NCBI GenBank assembly: GCA_030704615.1
Contig: CM060732.1
Coordinates: 67,623,053 to 67,687,052 of the forward strand
Reading direction: 5' to 3'
DNA: 64,000 bases
Source of the DNA: Takakia lepidozioides
Taxonomy: Eukaryota; Streptophyta; Takakiopsida; Takakiales; Takakiaceae
Made by a program: the position numbers and the translations under genes. Positions 51,060-62,108 of this stretch are shown piece by piece (positions within the stretch are counted from its first letter, which is position 1; each line of letters starts with the position of its first letter). The notes under the pieces were generated by a model. It searched no databases and was not told the DNA's origin. It saw only the letters and a program-made list of their open reading frames with translations.

Positions 51060-52865
51060 GTGTCAACACGGAGGTGCCACTAGTTGCTGGGACAGTGCCG
51101 GTTCGAGCACTAGCGATACTAGTGGGTACACGAGACGAGGTGTGCGGTTTAGGCCACCTTCACCTCCTGTGTCTTCTACGGAAGGTTCTGATTCGGATTG
51201 TGAATCAGGAGGACTCATACCGGCGGTGCAAGTTGTTTCTTTGCCATTGTTGTGGGACACAATGGAGGAGATGTATGGAGCTACCAAGGGCCACGAAGGT
51301 ACTCTGGGGCGGTGGGCACCATCGAGTTGGATGATTTTATCCAAGAGTTTGATAGTTGGTGTGATTTGCAGCAAATGCGCAATCCACAACTATTTACGCC
51401 TTCATGGCATGGAAGGGCTGTTTCAGCACCTTGAGGGGCCGCCTATGGATGATTACCATGAGTTCAGGCGGGGGCATGAGGTTGAGATCGAGGAGTGGAG
51501 GATGTACTGGTCACCCGACTATGTCTCCATCACTAGGGGCACTAGAGCCACGAGGGCAGTGGCTACACCTGCCGCTGCACCGGCAGCTTCAGCAAGTAGC
51601 AGTGGGACTAGTGGGACTGGTGGTACAGTAGCTACGACGTCCACCCAAGCCACTACCGCACCAGCACTAGCACCCGTGCCTGCCTTCAACCCTGTTGTGG
51701 AGTTCTTCGAAGAGTTGAGAGGGAACTACCAAGGGGTGAGGACAGAGAAGTTGCGGAGCTTGCAAGAGTTCCAACGGAAGCCGACCGAGAGCTTGAGGGA
51801 GGCTTTCACTCGCATGAGGCGCTTGATAAATGTAACCCAAGGGGTTACGGAAGCTCAGGCAGTCCAATTCTGGTATGGGATATTGGACAAGGAGCTGAGG
51901 AGAAGGGTGCGGGATGCAACTCTCCTACAAGCGGCCCAACCCACCTTAGCAAATGTGTTTTTGCTGGCAGAGCGGATAGAGCTCAACATGGTGGAGGAAC
52001 GAGTGGTCATGGTGGGATTTGCTAAGGAGACACCACGGGGTAGTGGTGCTCCTAGCCAACCACTACCTCAACGTGCTCAAGGCAACAAGGGGGCTCAGGT
52101 GAAGCTCAGGGAAGGGCAGAGAGGACCTCAGATGCAGGGGTCTCTCCCTTCATTTGCTGGCCAACAACGGGCGATGTGGTGTGCTGGACATGTGGAGGAC
52201 CCCATGTCAAGAAGGATTGCCCAGAGGGAGGCAAAGGGCCGGCACATGCACAGCCTGCACAGTTGCAGTGTGGGCATTGTGGCAAGCACGGGCATGGAGA
52301 GGCCCAGTGTTATGGTTTGCATCCTGAGTTGCGCCCAGGCCAGTTCCAAGGGAACAATGGTGGCCGGGGGCGAGGTGGAGCAGCCCAGAGAGGACGAGGT
52401 GGCCAGCCACGAGGCCAAGGGCAAGCTCAACATGGCCAAGGACGCGGAGGTCAGGGTGTTGACCAAGGCATGGCCAACCGGCTTCAGCAGCTAGAGCAGA
52501 GGCTCGCTGCCATGGCTACAGCTCAGGTGGTACCGGCTCTAAGGCCGGATGGTCCACCTCCTGCTCCTGAGGGAGGAGATATGGGAGGCATGGGATTCAT
52601 GTGTGGAGCAGCACTACCACTAGTGCAGGTGGAGTCTGCTGCAGCCGTGACTCGAGGAGCAGCACGAGTTCCTGAGCCACGAGGTGCAGAGGTGGAGTTG
52701 GATCCACAGCGTGGGGAGGCAAGCCGTCAGGCTAGGCTTCCTCAGTCATTCACATTGGCGGAGACAGTGTCGACGCCATCCATGGCACCTAGTTCTCGCC
52801 CGACTGTTACCGAGGCGGAGGTTACTGCCATTGGGGAGAGCTACACGGGTAGCACCACTACCTAG
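51060..52865 (+). pseudogene. R2 gag with zinc knuckles
   Basis: 51,142-52,170 matches R1 gag (VEFFEELRGNYQGVRTEKL, FWYGILDKELRRRVRDATLL) and is continuous where R1 is shifted. An indel near 52,165-52,175 moves the frame to 52,176-52,865, which holds two CCHC knuckles, CWTCGGPHVKKDC and CGHCGKHGHGEAQC, and a Gly/Arg/Gln-rich tail. A further early frame break lies near 51,290. Confidence 0.82.
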
Positions 52866-53039
52866 TGTTGCCAAGGCTACGGCAGCTAGTGTGCTGCTAG
52901 GAGCGGCCACATCTGTGTGCCAGGCTCCATTGTTCTCGGCTACCATGATTGCGACGCCGGGGGTAAGACCAGCTGAGGTGTTCAGGCTGGCAGCTACACT
53001 CTGTGAGAGTGGGAGGTTACTTCATCTTCTGCGGAGATA

Positions 53040-53700
53040 GTGGGAGGTGTAGTGCCGGAGGGATCCTCGGATTTGAGGGTCAAGACTGCCACGGCGGCGC
53101 CATGGCAAGCTGCAGCTGCCAGGTTGATGGAGCTGCCAGCTAGGCCAGCCATTGAGCGCGCCATGGTGACACCTGGAGTTGTCATGTTAGACAACCAGGA
53201 TGACATTTTCTGTTTGAGTGGACCGCAGGCAAGAGGTACCCGGCCACTGCGGGTCTTGTTGGACTCGGAGCTCAGCCATTGATGCTGGGCAGAGCTGCTA
53301 TTGCAGGCTTGGGCCTCACGGAGGCGGATATGGAGCCTTGTCCTTTCCAGATACAGACGTCTCTGGAGGATCGGAGCAGGCTCGGGGCATGACACGGCGT
53401 GAGTTGGCTATCAGACTACGGCCGGATCACCCTACAGATGGCTCAGTGATGCGAGCCAAGGCCATTGTGACAGACGCGTCTCATACGATGTCCTGGTTGG
53501 TGGGGCAGTGTTGTACCCCATGGGCTTCACCCTGGATTTTTGGGAGGAGTCAGCTTCCTATAGGCCTGCATGGCAGTCAGGGGGAGGGCCGGCGTGTGCA
53601 GCTCCCTGTGACGTTCATAGGAGGAGTTGCGGTTTTTGCCCAGCGAGGCAAGATGCCGACACTAGCAGCATTCACAGCTGCAGTGAGTTGGCCTAGAGAG
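53040..53700 (+). pseudogene. R2 aspartic protease remnant
   Basis: The region aligns with R1 protease. The active-site segment near 53,255-53,290 (PLRVLLDSE...) has a base change and a frame break where R1 has LLDSGAQPLML. Downstream the frame runs through VTFIGGVAVFAQRGKMPTLA, showing that protease and MTase belong to one polyprotein. Confidence 0.7.
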
Positions 53701-53959
53701 TTGCTTGAGGGCAATGCTCATTCAGAGGATGTACACCTCCGGGAGAGCAGGATGACATGTATGGTATGGCGGAGTTGCCTACCATGGTTGCTCAGACTCC
53801 ATTGTGGGCACGAGCAAGGATTTGCAGCGGGATGCTGATCGACGGGTGCAACAAGCCTAGAGGCTTTTGTACCGTCAGGAGAGGAGGAGAGTGGGGATTG
53901 CACCAGGACCACCTCATTGTCTCCATTGGACACCACATGGTAGTATCCGGATGAAGGCA

Positions 53960-54440
53960 TTTGTCTTCTGGACTTGTTTGGCGGGATCAGCACCGGATTG
54001 GCTGCTGTGTTACAGGTAGGTGTACGAGTTACCTGTATGTGGAGAGGGATGAGACTGCACGACGCGCGGTTGCTCAGTTGGTGCAGCGGTACCCTGAGTT
54101 GTTGTCGGTGTCTGCGTGGATATCAGCAGGCCTTGCCAGCAGACATTTCGTTGCTGGGGGCGCAGGATTTGGAGCGGGTTGGGATCTGGTAGTGGCAGTT
54201 GGCCCTGCCAAGGGCATTCATCAGCCGGGCATGGCAATGGATTGCGAGACTCGAGGTTGGGTCTGTTTTGGGAGATTGGAGCTGTATCTCCAGAGAAACT
54301 TGTTGGACAAGGGCCTCACCTCAAGATCCCATGACTTTGCCGGTGTGTTGTGGCAGTGGGCACAATCAATCGATGCTCTGGCGGATGCTTGTGGACGGCC
54401 ACATGACCAGGTTCGGAGATGGGGTCTTCTCTTGCAGCTG
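53960..54440 (+). pseudogene. R2 C5-MTase remnant, truncated
   Basis: Pieces of motif I (FGGISTGLAAVLQVGV), YLYVERDETARR and the motif IV region are present in different frames, with several indels. Similarity to R1 stops exactly where the nested chromovirus begins (54,441), shortly after motif VI. This copy cannot make an active methyltransferase. Confidence 0.75.
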
Positions 54441-55162
54441 TGTCGCGCACCTCACTTCGGTAAGCTCCCCTTCAAGTCATAGTTACTCGCTTTGATGCGC
54501 GCGCCTGACTCCCAACCTGGCCGCCCGGGCCAACTTGGAGCTTCGGCTGCTCACCGGGACATAACGGTCCCCCTTTGCTTCCCACTAAACCCTCCACCTA
54601 TTTGGGACTAGGGAATTCCCTTTGGTAGATGGCAGTCCGGAACAGCTCCCCACTCTTTGGTCGCTTTCCGGCTCGCTCGCTTACTCACTAGTTTTTGGTC
54701 ACCAACGGGCTTGCACCGTTCTCGGGGTTACTACTCCCTATATATACTTCTGTAGCTGTCCGCGGGGGTTTCACAACCAGCCATGCCATTTTATGGCGAA
54801 CCACCACGAAAACCCTCGACTCCCGGTGATGAGTCGCGGTGAGTCTTGGCCCACTCCCACGGCCCCTATGGACCGTGATGAGTCCCAAGACTCCCCACGA
54901 CTCCCACCACGAGGTCTCCGCCCCCATGGTGAGTCCTATGCCACCCCCACTAAGTCCCGCTAAGCTACCACCACCCCTTGTGGAGCCACCCCCACGCAAC
55001 CCGGTGTGCGGGGCTCCACCTAGTGAGCGCCTCCGCCTCCTTGAGTGCCTTGGGCACTCAAGGGTGCTTCAGCCCCCCATACCTATCGCTGCCGCTGCCC
55101 CCACCACAGGGGCAGCCCCTCATGTGTCCCGACCCCCTGCCCTCAAGGCAAGGGCCGCGACA
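54441..55162 (-). repeat. Chromovirus 3' LTR
   Basis: TGTCGCGCACCTC... to ...GGCCGCGACA (plus-strand view). A TATATATA box (about 54,739) lies in the middle. Its right part contains GATGAGTC and GGGCACTCAAGG repeats. Confidence 0.85.
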
Positions 55163-55990
55163 CACACCCCTACCAACAGGGAGTCGATGTCCTCATCGAC
55201 TTGTCCATTTTGTAGAAACGAACATCCAAGTTGTGGCGTCCCACATCAAGGAGTTTGTTTCCGTACCATGGCGTCCCATGGCAAAGAACCAAACCCCACA
55301 CTTGACTCTACTCTCCACTAGCTAGTTCGGCCGACTTCCTCCAAGTCCCGGCCAAGGGTGGAGCCTCTCCAGCTCCTCCCAGTGCACTCTTCTTGGCCTA
55401 CTTCAAGGCCAAGGAACGATCCTCCCCGAGGATCGAATCGCCTTACTGCAACAACATTGCTTGCGATCGCTCATGATGCCGCTTTTGGCATCACCTTGAG
55501 CAAGGGTTCACCTGGAACCCTCTTTGACTAGGAAGATAACCTTGAACCAACCGTGCGCCCCAATCACTACAATTGGGTCCGCCTTGGAATGCTGGCCTGA
55601 GGTACGGGAACACGCCGAAGCCGCACTACGACTTCGTCCCGAGGCTACACGATTATAGTACGTGAACGGAAGCACGTAGCTTCCGCGTTAGCCCGCACTA
55701 CAAGGCAACCCCCTCGGTAGCGCAGTTATAGTACGCGCACGCGCCAGGTGCGCACTAGCACGTGAACTCCCAAAGAAGGCGCAAGTTTCCTTGCCCCTTG
55801 GATGGGGTCACCCGATTTCGGCACTACGCAAACACACGATTAACCCAATTTACCTCTCCCACTTTTATAAGCTAGCATGCATTCTACACACTAGCCAACC
55901 ATACCATGCATCACCATTCCAAACAAATAGGACGCACAACATTTGGAACCATTTCATTTATACACTTTTGTACAATACAAGTTTTTGCAA
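55163..55990. other. Chromovirus 3' untranslated region
   Basis: No coding motif. It contains short repeats around GCACGTAGC, GCACTACAA and GTACGCGCAC (55.6-55.8 kb), downstream of the chromodomain stop. Confidence 0.5.
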
Positions 55991-56007
55991 TCGGATTCCT
56001 AAGCTAG

Positions 56008-57530
56008 CTAAGCCGGGCTAAGCATGCATTTCCTCCCCCACGCTCCAAGGTTGATGTCCCCATCAACGCTCTTCCGCTTTTGAGGTCGCCCTTCGAAAGC
56101 TGCAACCGCCTCGGATGCGTTTCCCATTTCTGAGGCACGCACCCAAGATGCCTCCACATGATGATAGCCCTTCCATTTGACGAGATACTCCGTTTCTCGG
56201 TTCTTGAACCTCCTCGACTTAAGTATTGCCTCCACCTCGTACTCAGGTTCATTTTCATGATCCAACAGCATAGGTGGCGGACGCAACACTTGATGCCGAT
56301 TCGGACGCGCTTCATCTTTGAAGTAAGGCTTCAAAAGGGAGACATGGAATACTGGGTGCACCTTGCTGTTTGCCGGCAGCTCCAATTCATACACATCCTC
56401 ATTCATAACCTTCCGAATGCGAAAGGGTCCCGCATACGGAGGTACGAACTTCGGACTCACTTCCGGAGGTAGTCGGAAATTCTTGATGTTCAACCAGACC
56501 TCCGTGCCTGCCTCAAACTTCACTTCCCTCCGCTTCCGATTCGCCTGCCTTTCATACCGTTTCCTAGCTTTGGCAATGTTGTACTTTGCGAGCTTCAACA
56601 AACGCTCGCGTTCTTCCAGTACGCCGCTACTGCCGGTTCCTCAACGTCCTGGGCGGCCCAACTTGTCGGCACCAGAGGTGCTTTTCCATAGACCAATACG
56701 AAAGGGGAAACTCCCGTTGCGGAGTGTTCTGTGTTATTATAACAGAACTCTGCCGCGTCTAAGTGTTCCACCCAGTCTGTTTGGTCTGCCGACACGTAAT
56801 TCCGCAAGATCTGCTTCACTACGGAATTCACTCTTTCGTTTGGCCGTCGTCGTAGGTCGGAAGGCGGTGCTCATCTTCAGCCTCGTCCCCATCTTCTTCC
56901 AAAGTGCCTCCAAATTTACTCGTAAACTTTGGATCGCGGTCCGAGACAATATCCTTCGGGACTCCATGATGCTTTAAGACGTGGGCGAAGTAAAGTCGCC
57001 CTGTCTCCTGCGCCGTTGCCGTCTCCTTGGTGGGGATGAAATGGCCCATTTTACTGAACCTATCCACCACCACCATGATTGCATCGAATCCTTTTGACAG
57101 CGGCATAGCAGTCATGAAATCCATCGAGACGCTTTCCCAAGTCCCCTCTGGAATCGGCAAGGGTTGTAACAGCCCCGCTTGCTTTTTGTACTCGCTCCGG
57201 TTTTGTTGGCATGTGGTGCATGTCTTGACATACTCCTGCCTCCTCCCTCAGTTTGGGCCAGAAATACTCTTTCTTCAAGAGTGCCGCAGTGCGCTTGGCT
57301 CCGCCGTGGCCCGCAAGCGGGCTATCATGGCATTCTCTCAAGAGGCTATCTCTGATCCCTCCCTTTGGCACGTAGAGACGTTTTTGCTTATACCGGAGCA
57401 GTCCATTTTGCAAGTGGAACTGCGATTTAACCCCCATCCTCAAGTCCTGCATCACGGACTTCGCCAGCTCATCCTTCCGGCAAGCCTTCCGGATCTTCCT
57501 TTGGAGCGCCGTCTCGCCCTTGTACACCAA
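56008..57530 (-). pseudogene. Chromovirus integrase with chromodomain
   Basis: Integrase motifs include SRKGELAKSV-like leader, LRECHDSPLAGHGGAKRTAA (HHCC region), VSMDFMTAMPLSKGFDAIMV and DIVSDRDPKFTSKFG (catalytic Asp). The C-terminal frame (56,601-56,008) has FEAGTEVWLNIKNF, then a chromodomain: YEVEAILKSRR, TEYLVKWKGYHH, ASWVRASEM. The aromatic cage residues (Y, W, and a W in the last block) are recognisable; such domains bind methylated histone H3. Frame breaks near 56,600, 56,860 and 57,160. Confidence 0.85.
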
Positions 57531-59051
57531 AGAGCTGCTGCTTTCTACTTAAAGCATCGGCCACCACATTGTCCCGTCCCGGTTTGTACTGGATATCCAC
57601 GTCGAACACCGCCAAAGTATCTTGCCACCTAAGTTGTTTTGGGGACAACTTGGGCTGCGTGGCAAAATACTTCACCGTGACATTGTCCGTGAACACCTTC
57701 ACTGGGTTGGAACCAACATAGTGGCGCCAAAGCTCAAGGCAATGCACCACCGCCTTCATCTCTTTTTCGTGCGTCGGCCACCGTCGCTCCACTTCATTCA
57801 GTTTCTTACTTTCGTAAGCCACTGGACGTCCATCTTGCATAAGTACACCCCCAATCGCGAAGTCCGACGCATCTGTATGAATCTCAAACGGACGATCGAA
57901 CTCCGGGATTTTCAAGACTGGAGCTTCCGCCATCCGCTGCTTCAATTCAGCAAAAGCTTGGCCACAAAATGTGTTCCATACCCAGACTTTGGATTTACAC
58001 AGAAGGTCCGACAGCGGCCCCGCGATCTTGGCGAAATTTCTCACATACTTCCGGTAATAGGAGGCGAGTCCTAGGAAGGATCGCACTCCCGGGACCGAAG
58101 TCGGAGGCTCCCAGTCCAAGATCGCCCTCACCTTTCTGTCATCCATTTTGATCCCATCCTGTGTAATCACATGCCCCAAGAACTCCACTTTGTGACCCCG
58201 AATTCGCACTTTGAAGCTTTGGCATACAGCTTCCCTTCCGCAATTTTTGGAACACCCTTTTGAGGTGCTCCAGGTGCTCCTCCTTTGTTTTCGAGTACAC
58301 CAAGATGTCGTCGATGTACACGATCACAAAGTCATCCAACCACTCCTGAAAAGGCTGTTCATCAGCGTGCTAAATGTCGCTGGTGCATTGGTGAGCCCAA
58401 AAGGCATCACCAAGAACTCATATGAACCATACCTTGTCCTGCACGCGGTCTTCTCCTCATCTCCTTCCGCCACCCGAATTTGATGATAGCCGGAGCGCAA
58501 GTCGATCCGGCTGAAATACTTCGCTCCTGCCAACCGATCGAAGAGGTCGTCGATCCTTGGCAAAGGGTACCGGTTTTTGATAGTCACCTTATTCAAGCCC
58601 TGTAATCGACACACATCCGCAGCGTCCCATCCTTCTTGTCTGCGAATAGCACCGGGGCTCCGTAAGGTGACTTCGGCCGGATGTACCCCTTTGACATTAG
58701 ATCCTTGAGCTGAGTCTTCAGCTCGACCAACTCTCTGTGGCTCAACCGGTAGGGCGCCTTGGCAGGCGGTTCCGATCCCGGTATCACCTCAATCTTGTGG
58801 TCAACTCCTCTTCGCGGTGGCAAGCCGCTTGGTAAATCCTCCGGCATCACATCCTGGTATTTCTCCAAAATCCCCTTGATCCAATCTGGGCTCGGCTCCC
58901 CATCGCCTTCTCCCTTCACTTCTCTAATGTAAAGCAAAAACTGGGGCTCGTGTGCCTCCTCCACGGCCCACTCCCTTGCTGACAGAAGGTTTATTCGCCC
59001 TCCCACGTTTTGGGCGTTTCCGACACTCGTAAACCTCGCCACCATTCCCAC
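57469..59051 (-). pseudogene. Chromovirus reverse transcriptase and RNase H
   Basis: RT blocks: [65 protein letters not shown], and catalytic YIDDILVYS (58,310). RNase H: FEIHTDASDFAIGGVLMQDG, HEKEMKAVVHCLELWRHYV, FTDNVTVKYFATQ. Shifts near 58,340 and 58,210 break the frame. Confidence 0.88.
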
Positions 59052-59111
59052 ATGGCAGCGTGACTACTCTCTTGCGGCCATCTATGACCGCTCCGGATTT
59101 GCTCAAAAAGG

Positions 59112-60523
59112 TCATCCCCAAAATGAGATCCACTCCATCGATCTCGCAGATGGTGAAGTTCTCACGTCCCTCCCAACTCCCCAGTTGAAGAGGAACATCA
59201 AACGCCAACCTTGTCGCCAACTGTGGTTCTCCTTTGGCAGAACGCACCTCAATAGAGGCCCCCACGTCACTTGTCGGGAGTCCCAGCTTTGTGCCGTTGC
59301 CGGTGTCATGAAGGAGTGCGACGCTCCTGTGTCCACCAACAACGACACATTAGTTCCGGATATTATCCCATCCACGAACAATAACTGACTCCCTTTTCGT
59401 AAGGCGCCAGTTTCCTGATACAACTCACAAGAAAATTTGCCTACCTTGCAAGTCCTGGCGACCACCGCTTCCACCAAGCGACTGATGGTATCTTCCGACA
59501 GCTCCGTGGTCGCCCGAGTCATGTTCAATTGCCGGGCTTCGTGCACTTCTTGGCCATGTGCCCGGGCTCCCGCAATTGAAACACACTCCATCAAAGGTCG
59601 CCTTCTGTCCGCCATAAGCCGCTCCACCCGCTTTTCCTTTCGAAGCACCGGGTGCCGCCTTGACGTGTGAAGGCCCTCCCTTCGATTTCCACGTGCCATT
59701 GTCGCCGCGTGGCCTATCCCACTTCTTTTCCGGTCGGAAGGAGTCACCTTTCCCGCCGGGTCTTCTTGTGGTTCAGCTCCGTACGGCCTTGTCTCTCACC
59801 CCTAGGGACATCCGAGAAACATTCAGCCCTCTCAATTGCCTCGTTCAAAGTCTTGGGTGGCTTCTCCTCCAACTTCCGCCTGGCCCATGGGGCCAGTCCC
59901 GCCACAAAGTTGAAGACCATTTCTGGTTCTGCCATGTCCGCGACTTCGAGCAACAGCACATTGAAAGCCTGGACATACCCCGAATGTCATCTGTTTGCTT
60001 CAAATTCCTCATCTTGTCCGGGCAAGCCAGGACGCGTTGAGGGCACAAACTGTCTCTTCATCAATTCCTTGAACCCACTCCAGTTCAAGGTTTCCGGGCT
60101 TGGACCTCGGTCGTGAAGGCGTTTCTGCCACCATTGTTGAGCATAGCCCCTCAAATAGGTGGGAGCCACTTCCACCCGATCCTCGTCACTCAACTTGGCC
60201 GCCCGGAAGTACTGCTCTAGCTCCAGGAGCCAGGTGTTGAGTGCCTTCCGATTTCGGACGCCCTCGAAGGTGCCGGGTTCCTTAGGCTTCACCTTAAACT
60301 TTGCCTTAGTGGAAGTGGCATTAGCCGCCTTCAACACGTCTTTCAACGTCCCGCCAAACTGCGCCAACAACCCTTCCCAAAAGGCTGCCGGCATGGGAGG
60401 CATCTGTTGGTTGTCGGAGCTCTCAGGATTCCTCGGGCTCCGACTCCTCGGATTCCTCCCGCTCTTGAGCGGCCTCGTTTTCGGAAACATGCATCGCTTC
60501 CTCAAACGGCCGCTCGGTGACAC
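59112..60523 (-). pseudogene. Chromovirus gag, zinc knuckle and protease
   Basis: Gag (60,523-59,990): KEPGTFEGVRNRKALNTWLL, YLRGYAQQWWQKRLHD, FKELMKRQFVPS; continues with EPEMVFNFVAGLAPWARRKL in another frame. A damaged knuckle (CFNCGSPG) lies near 59,575. Protease: SLLVDTGASHSFMTP (59,330). Confidence 0.82.
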
Positions 60524-61446
60524 GTCGCCCCATCGGGCTCACCAGGATCATCATCTTTTGGGCCGTTCCGCTTTCGCTTTGGCTTGCCCGACCCCATGAT
60601 GAGGCCAATCCCAAGGACGATCGCGTACTGAACTCTAAGCTCTGATACCAAGTGTCGCGCACCTCACTTCGGTAAGCTCCCCTTCAAATAGTTACTCGCT
60701 TTGATGCGCGCGCCTGACTCCCAACCTGGCCGCCGGGCCAACTTGGAGCTTCGGCTGCTCACCGGGACATAACGGTCCCCCTTTGCTTCCCACTAAACCC
60801 TCCACCTTTGGGACTAGGAGAATTCCCTTTGGTAGATGGCAGTCCGGAACAGCTCCCCACTCTTTGGTCGCTTTCCGGCTCGCTCGCTTACTCACTAGTT
60901 TTTGGTCACCAACGGGCTTGCACCGTTCTCGGGGTTACTACTCCCTATATATACTTCTGTAGCTGTCCGCGGGGGTTTCACAACCAGCCATGCCATTTTA
61001 TGGCGAACCACCACGAAAACCCTCGACTCCCGGTGATGAGTCGCGGTGAGTCTTGGCCCACTCACCACGGCCCCTATGGACCGTGATGAGTCCCAAGACT
61101 CCCCACGACTCCCACCACGAGGTCTCCGCCCCCATGGTGAGTCCTATGCCACCCCCACTAAGTCCCGCTAAGCTACCACCACCCCTTGTGGAGCCACCCC
61201 CACTGCAACCCGGTGTGCGGGGCTCCACCTAGTGAGCGCCTCCGCCTCCTTGAGTGCCTTGGGCACTCAAGGGTGCTTCAGCCCCCCATACCTATCGCTG
61301 CCGCTGCCCCACCACAGGGGCAGCCCCTCATGTGTCCCGACCCCCTGCCCTCAGGCAAAGGGCCGCACATAGGTGGAGGACTTAGTGAGGCTATGGTCAC
61401 TATCACATCTTGTGGCTACCTGGACTTAGAGGGACCTAAGCACTAG

Positions 61447-61612
61447 CTAGGGGGGCGATTGTGTGGACTAGTGACTGACTAGTTGTAGCCTAGTGGTTGG
61501 ACTAGTGGCTGGACTAGTGGTGGACTAGTGGTATACTAGTGTGTGGTGTGCACTTGTGTTGTGTGGTTTTGGATAGCGATGTAGTTGTGTAGCGATATGT
61601 ATGCGCACGACA
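61447..61612 (+). repeat. R2 polypurine tract and terminal repeat B1
   Basis: The polypurine tract AGGGGGGCG (about 61,449-61,457) is followed by ATTGTGTGGACTAGTG and a repeat rich in GGACTAGTGG, ending GCGCACGACA at 61,612. Two bases (GC) then join it to A2. Confidence 0.82.
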
Positions 61613-61614
61613 GC

Positions 61615-61929
61615 TGTCAAGTTATTTTACCACTAGTGTGAAACTAGCTAGGAAATAGCTAGCTTTTACATATTGACATTTGGGATTGGCCCAAGTGTCA
61701 ATCCAGGGGTCAAGGCAGATTTAGGCCCTGGAGTGGTTATCTTCATGGCAAGCGCGGAAGGCTCATCTTTCTCGAGTTGAGCCTCACCGCGCCTAGCTAT
61801 GGCGCCGTAGTGTGGATTCCCATGGCGTGGGGTGCACTTGGCTTGACTTGTATTTGAGTGATGAGGTTATATATGCATGAGTTTATGCTTCAGATTTGTG
61901 AGCTCGTGCTTGTATTCTTCTTCTTTATC
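61615..61929 (+). repeat. R2 terminal repeat A2
   Basis: A near-identical copy of A1 (47,781-48,096), here preceded by B1 and followed by B2. Confidence 0.92.
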
Positions 61930-62108
61930 TATTGTGTGGACTAGTGACTGCCATAGTGGCAGCCTAGTGACTGACTAGTTGTAGCCTAGTGGTTGGACTA
62001 GTGGCTGGACTAGTGGTGGACTAGTGGTATACTAGTGTGTGGTGTGCACATGTGTTGTGTGGTTTTGGACAACGATGTAGTTGTGTAGCAATATGTATGC
62101 GCACGACA
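61930..62108 (+). repeat. R2 terminal repeat B2
   Basis: Repeats B1 (ATTGTGTGGACTAGTG ... GCGCACGACA), with a ~20-bp addition near its start. It ends at the CGAG duplication inside exon C of the ParB-methylase gene. Confidence 0.88.

Larger units (their letters stand above)
54441..61366 (-). mobile_element. Chromovirus (Ty3/gypsy) nested in R2
   Basis: LTRs of about 720 bp (54,441-55,162 and 60,653-~61,366) are nearly identical; the inner ends read TGTCGCGC. Next to the right (5') LTR, on the minus strand, is TGGTATCAGAGC (about 60,640-60,651), the standard primer-binding site for initiator Met tRNA. Internal order is gag, protease, RT, RNase H, integrase, chromodomain, with many frame breaks. 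The outer end of the right LTR lacks the final bases, and no target duplication is visible (AGCTG versus ACATA), so a deletion or recombination removed the flank together with R2's pol region. Confidence 0.88.
47781..62108 (+). mobile_element. R2: second member of the R1 retrotransposon family, defective, with nested chromovirus
   Basis: The 14,328-bp insertion has ends TGTCAAG...CGCACGACA and a 4-bp duplication, CGAG (47,777-47,780 and 62,109-62,112). Removing it restores an open frame through exon C of the ParB-methylase gene, which fixes the boundaries. Gag, protease and the first part of the MTase remain (51.1-54.4 kb). The rest of MTase, RT, RNase H, integrase and PHD are missing: sequence jumps to the element's polypurine tract at about 61,450, with a chromovirus in between. 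R2 therefore could have moved only with proteins from an R1-like element, unless the deletion came later. Confidence 0.9.

Noticed and set aside
54622-55325. Pro/Ser-rich open frames in the chromovirus LTR (repeated at 60.8-61.4 kb)
   Set aside because: They lie within LTR sequence and are explained by its composition.
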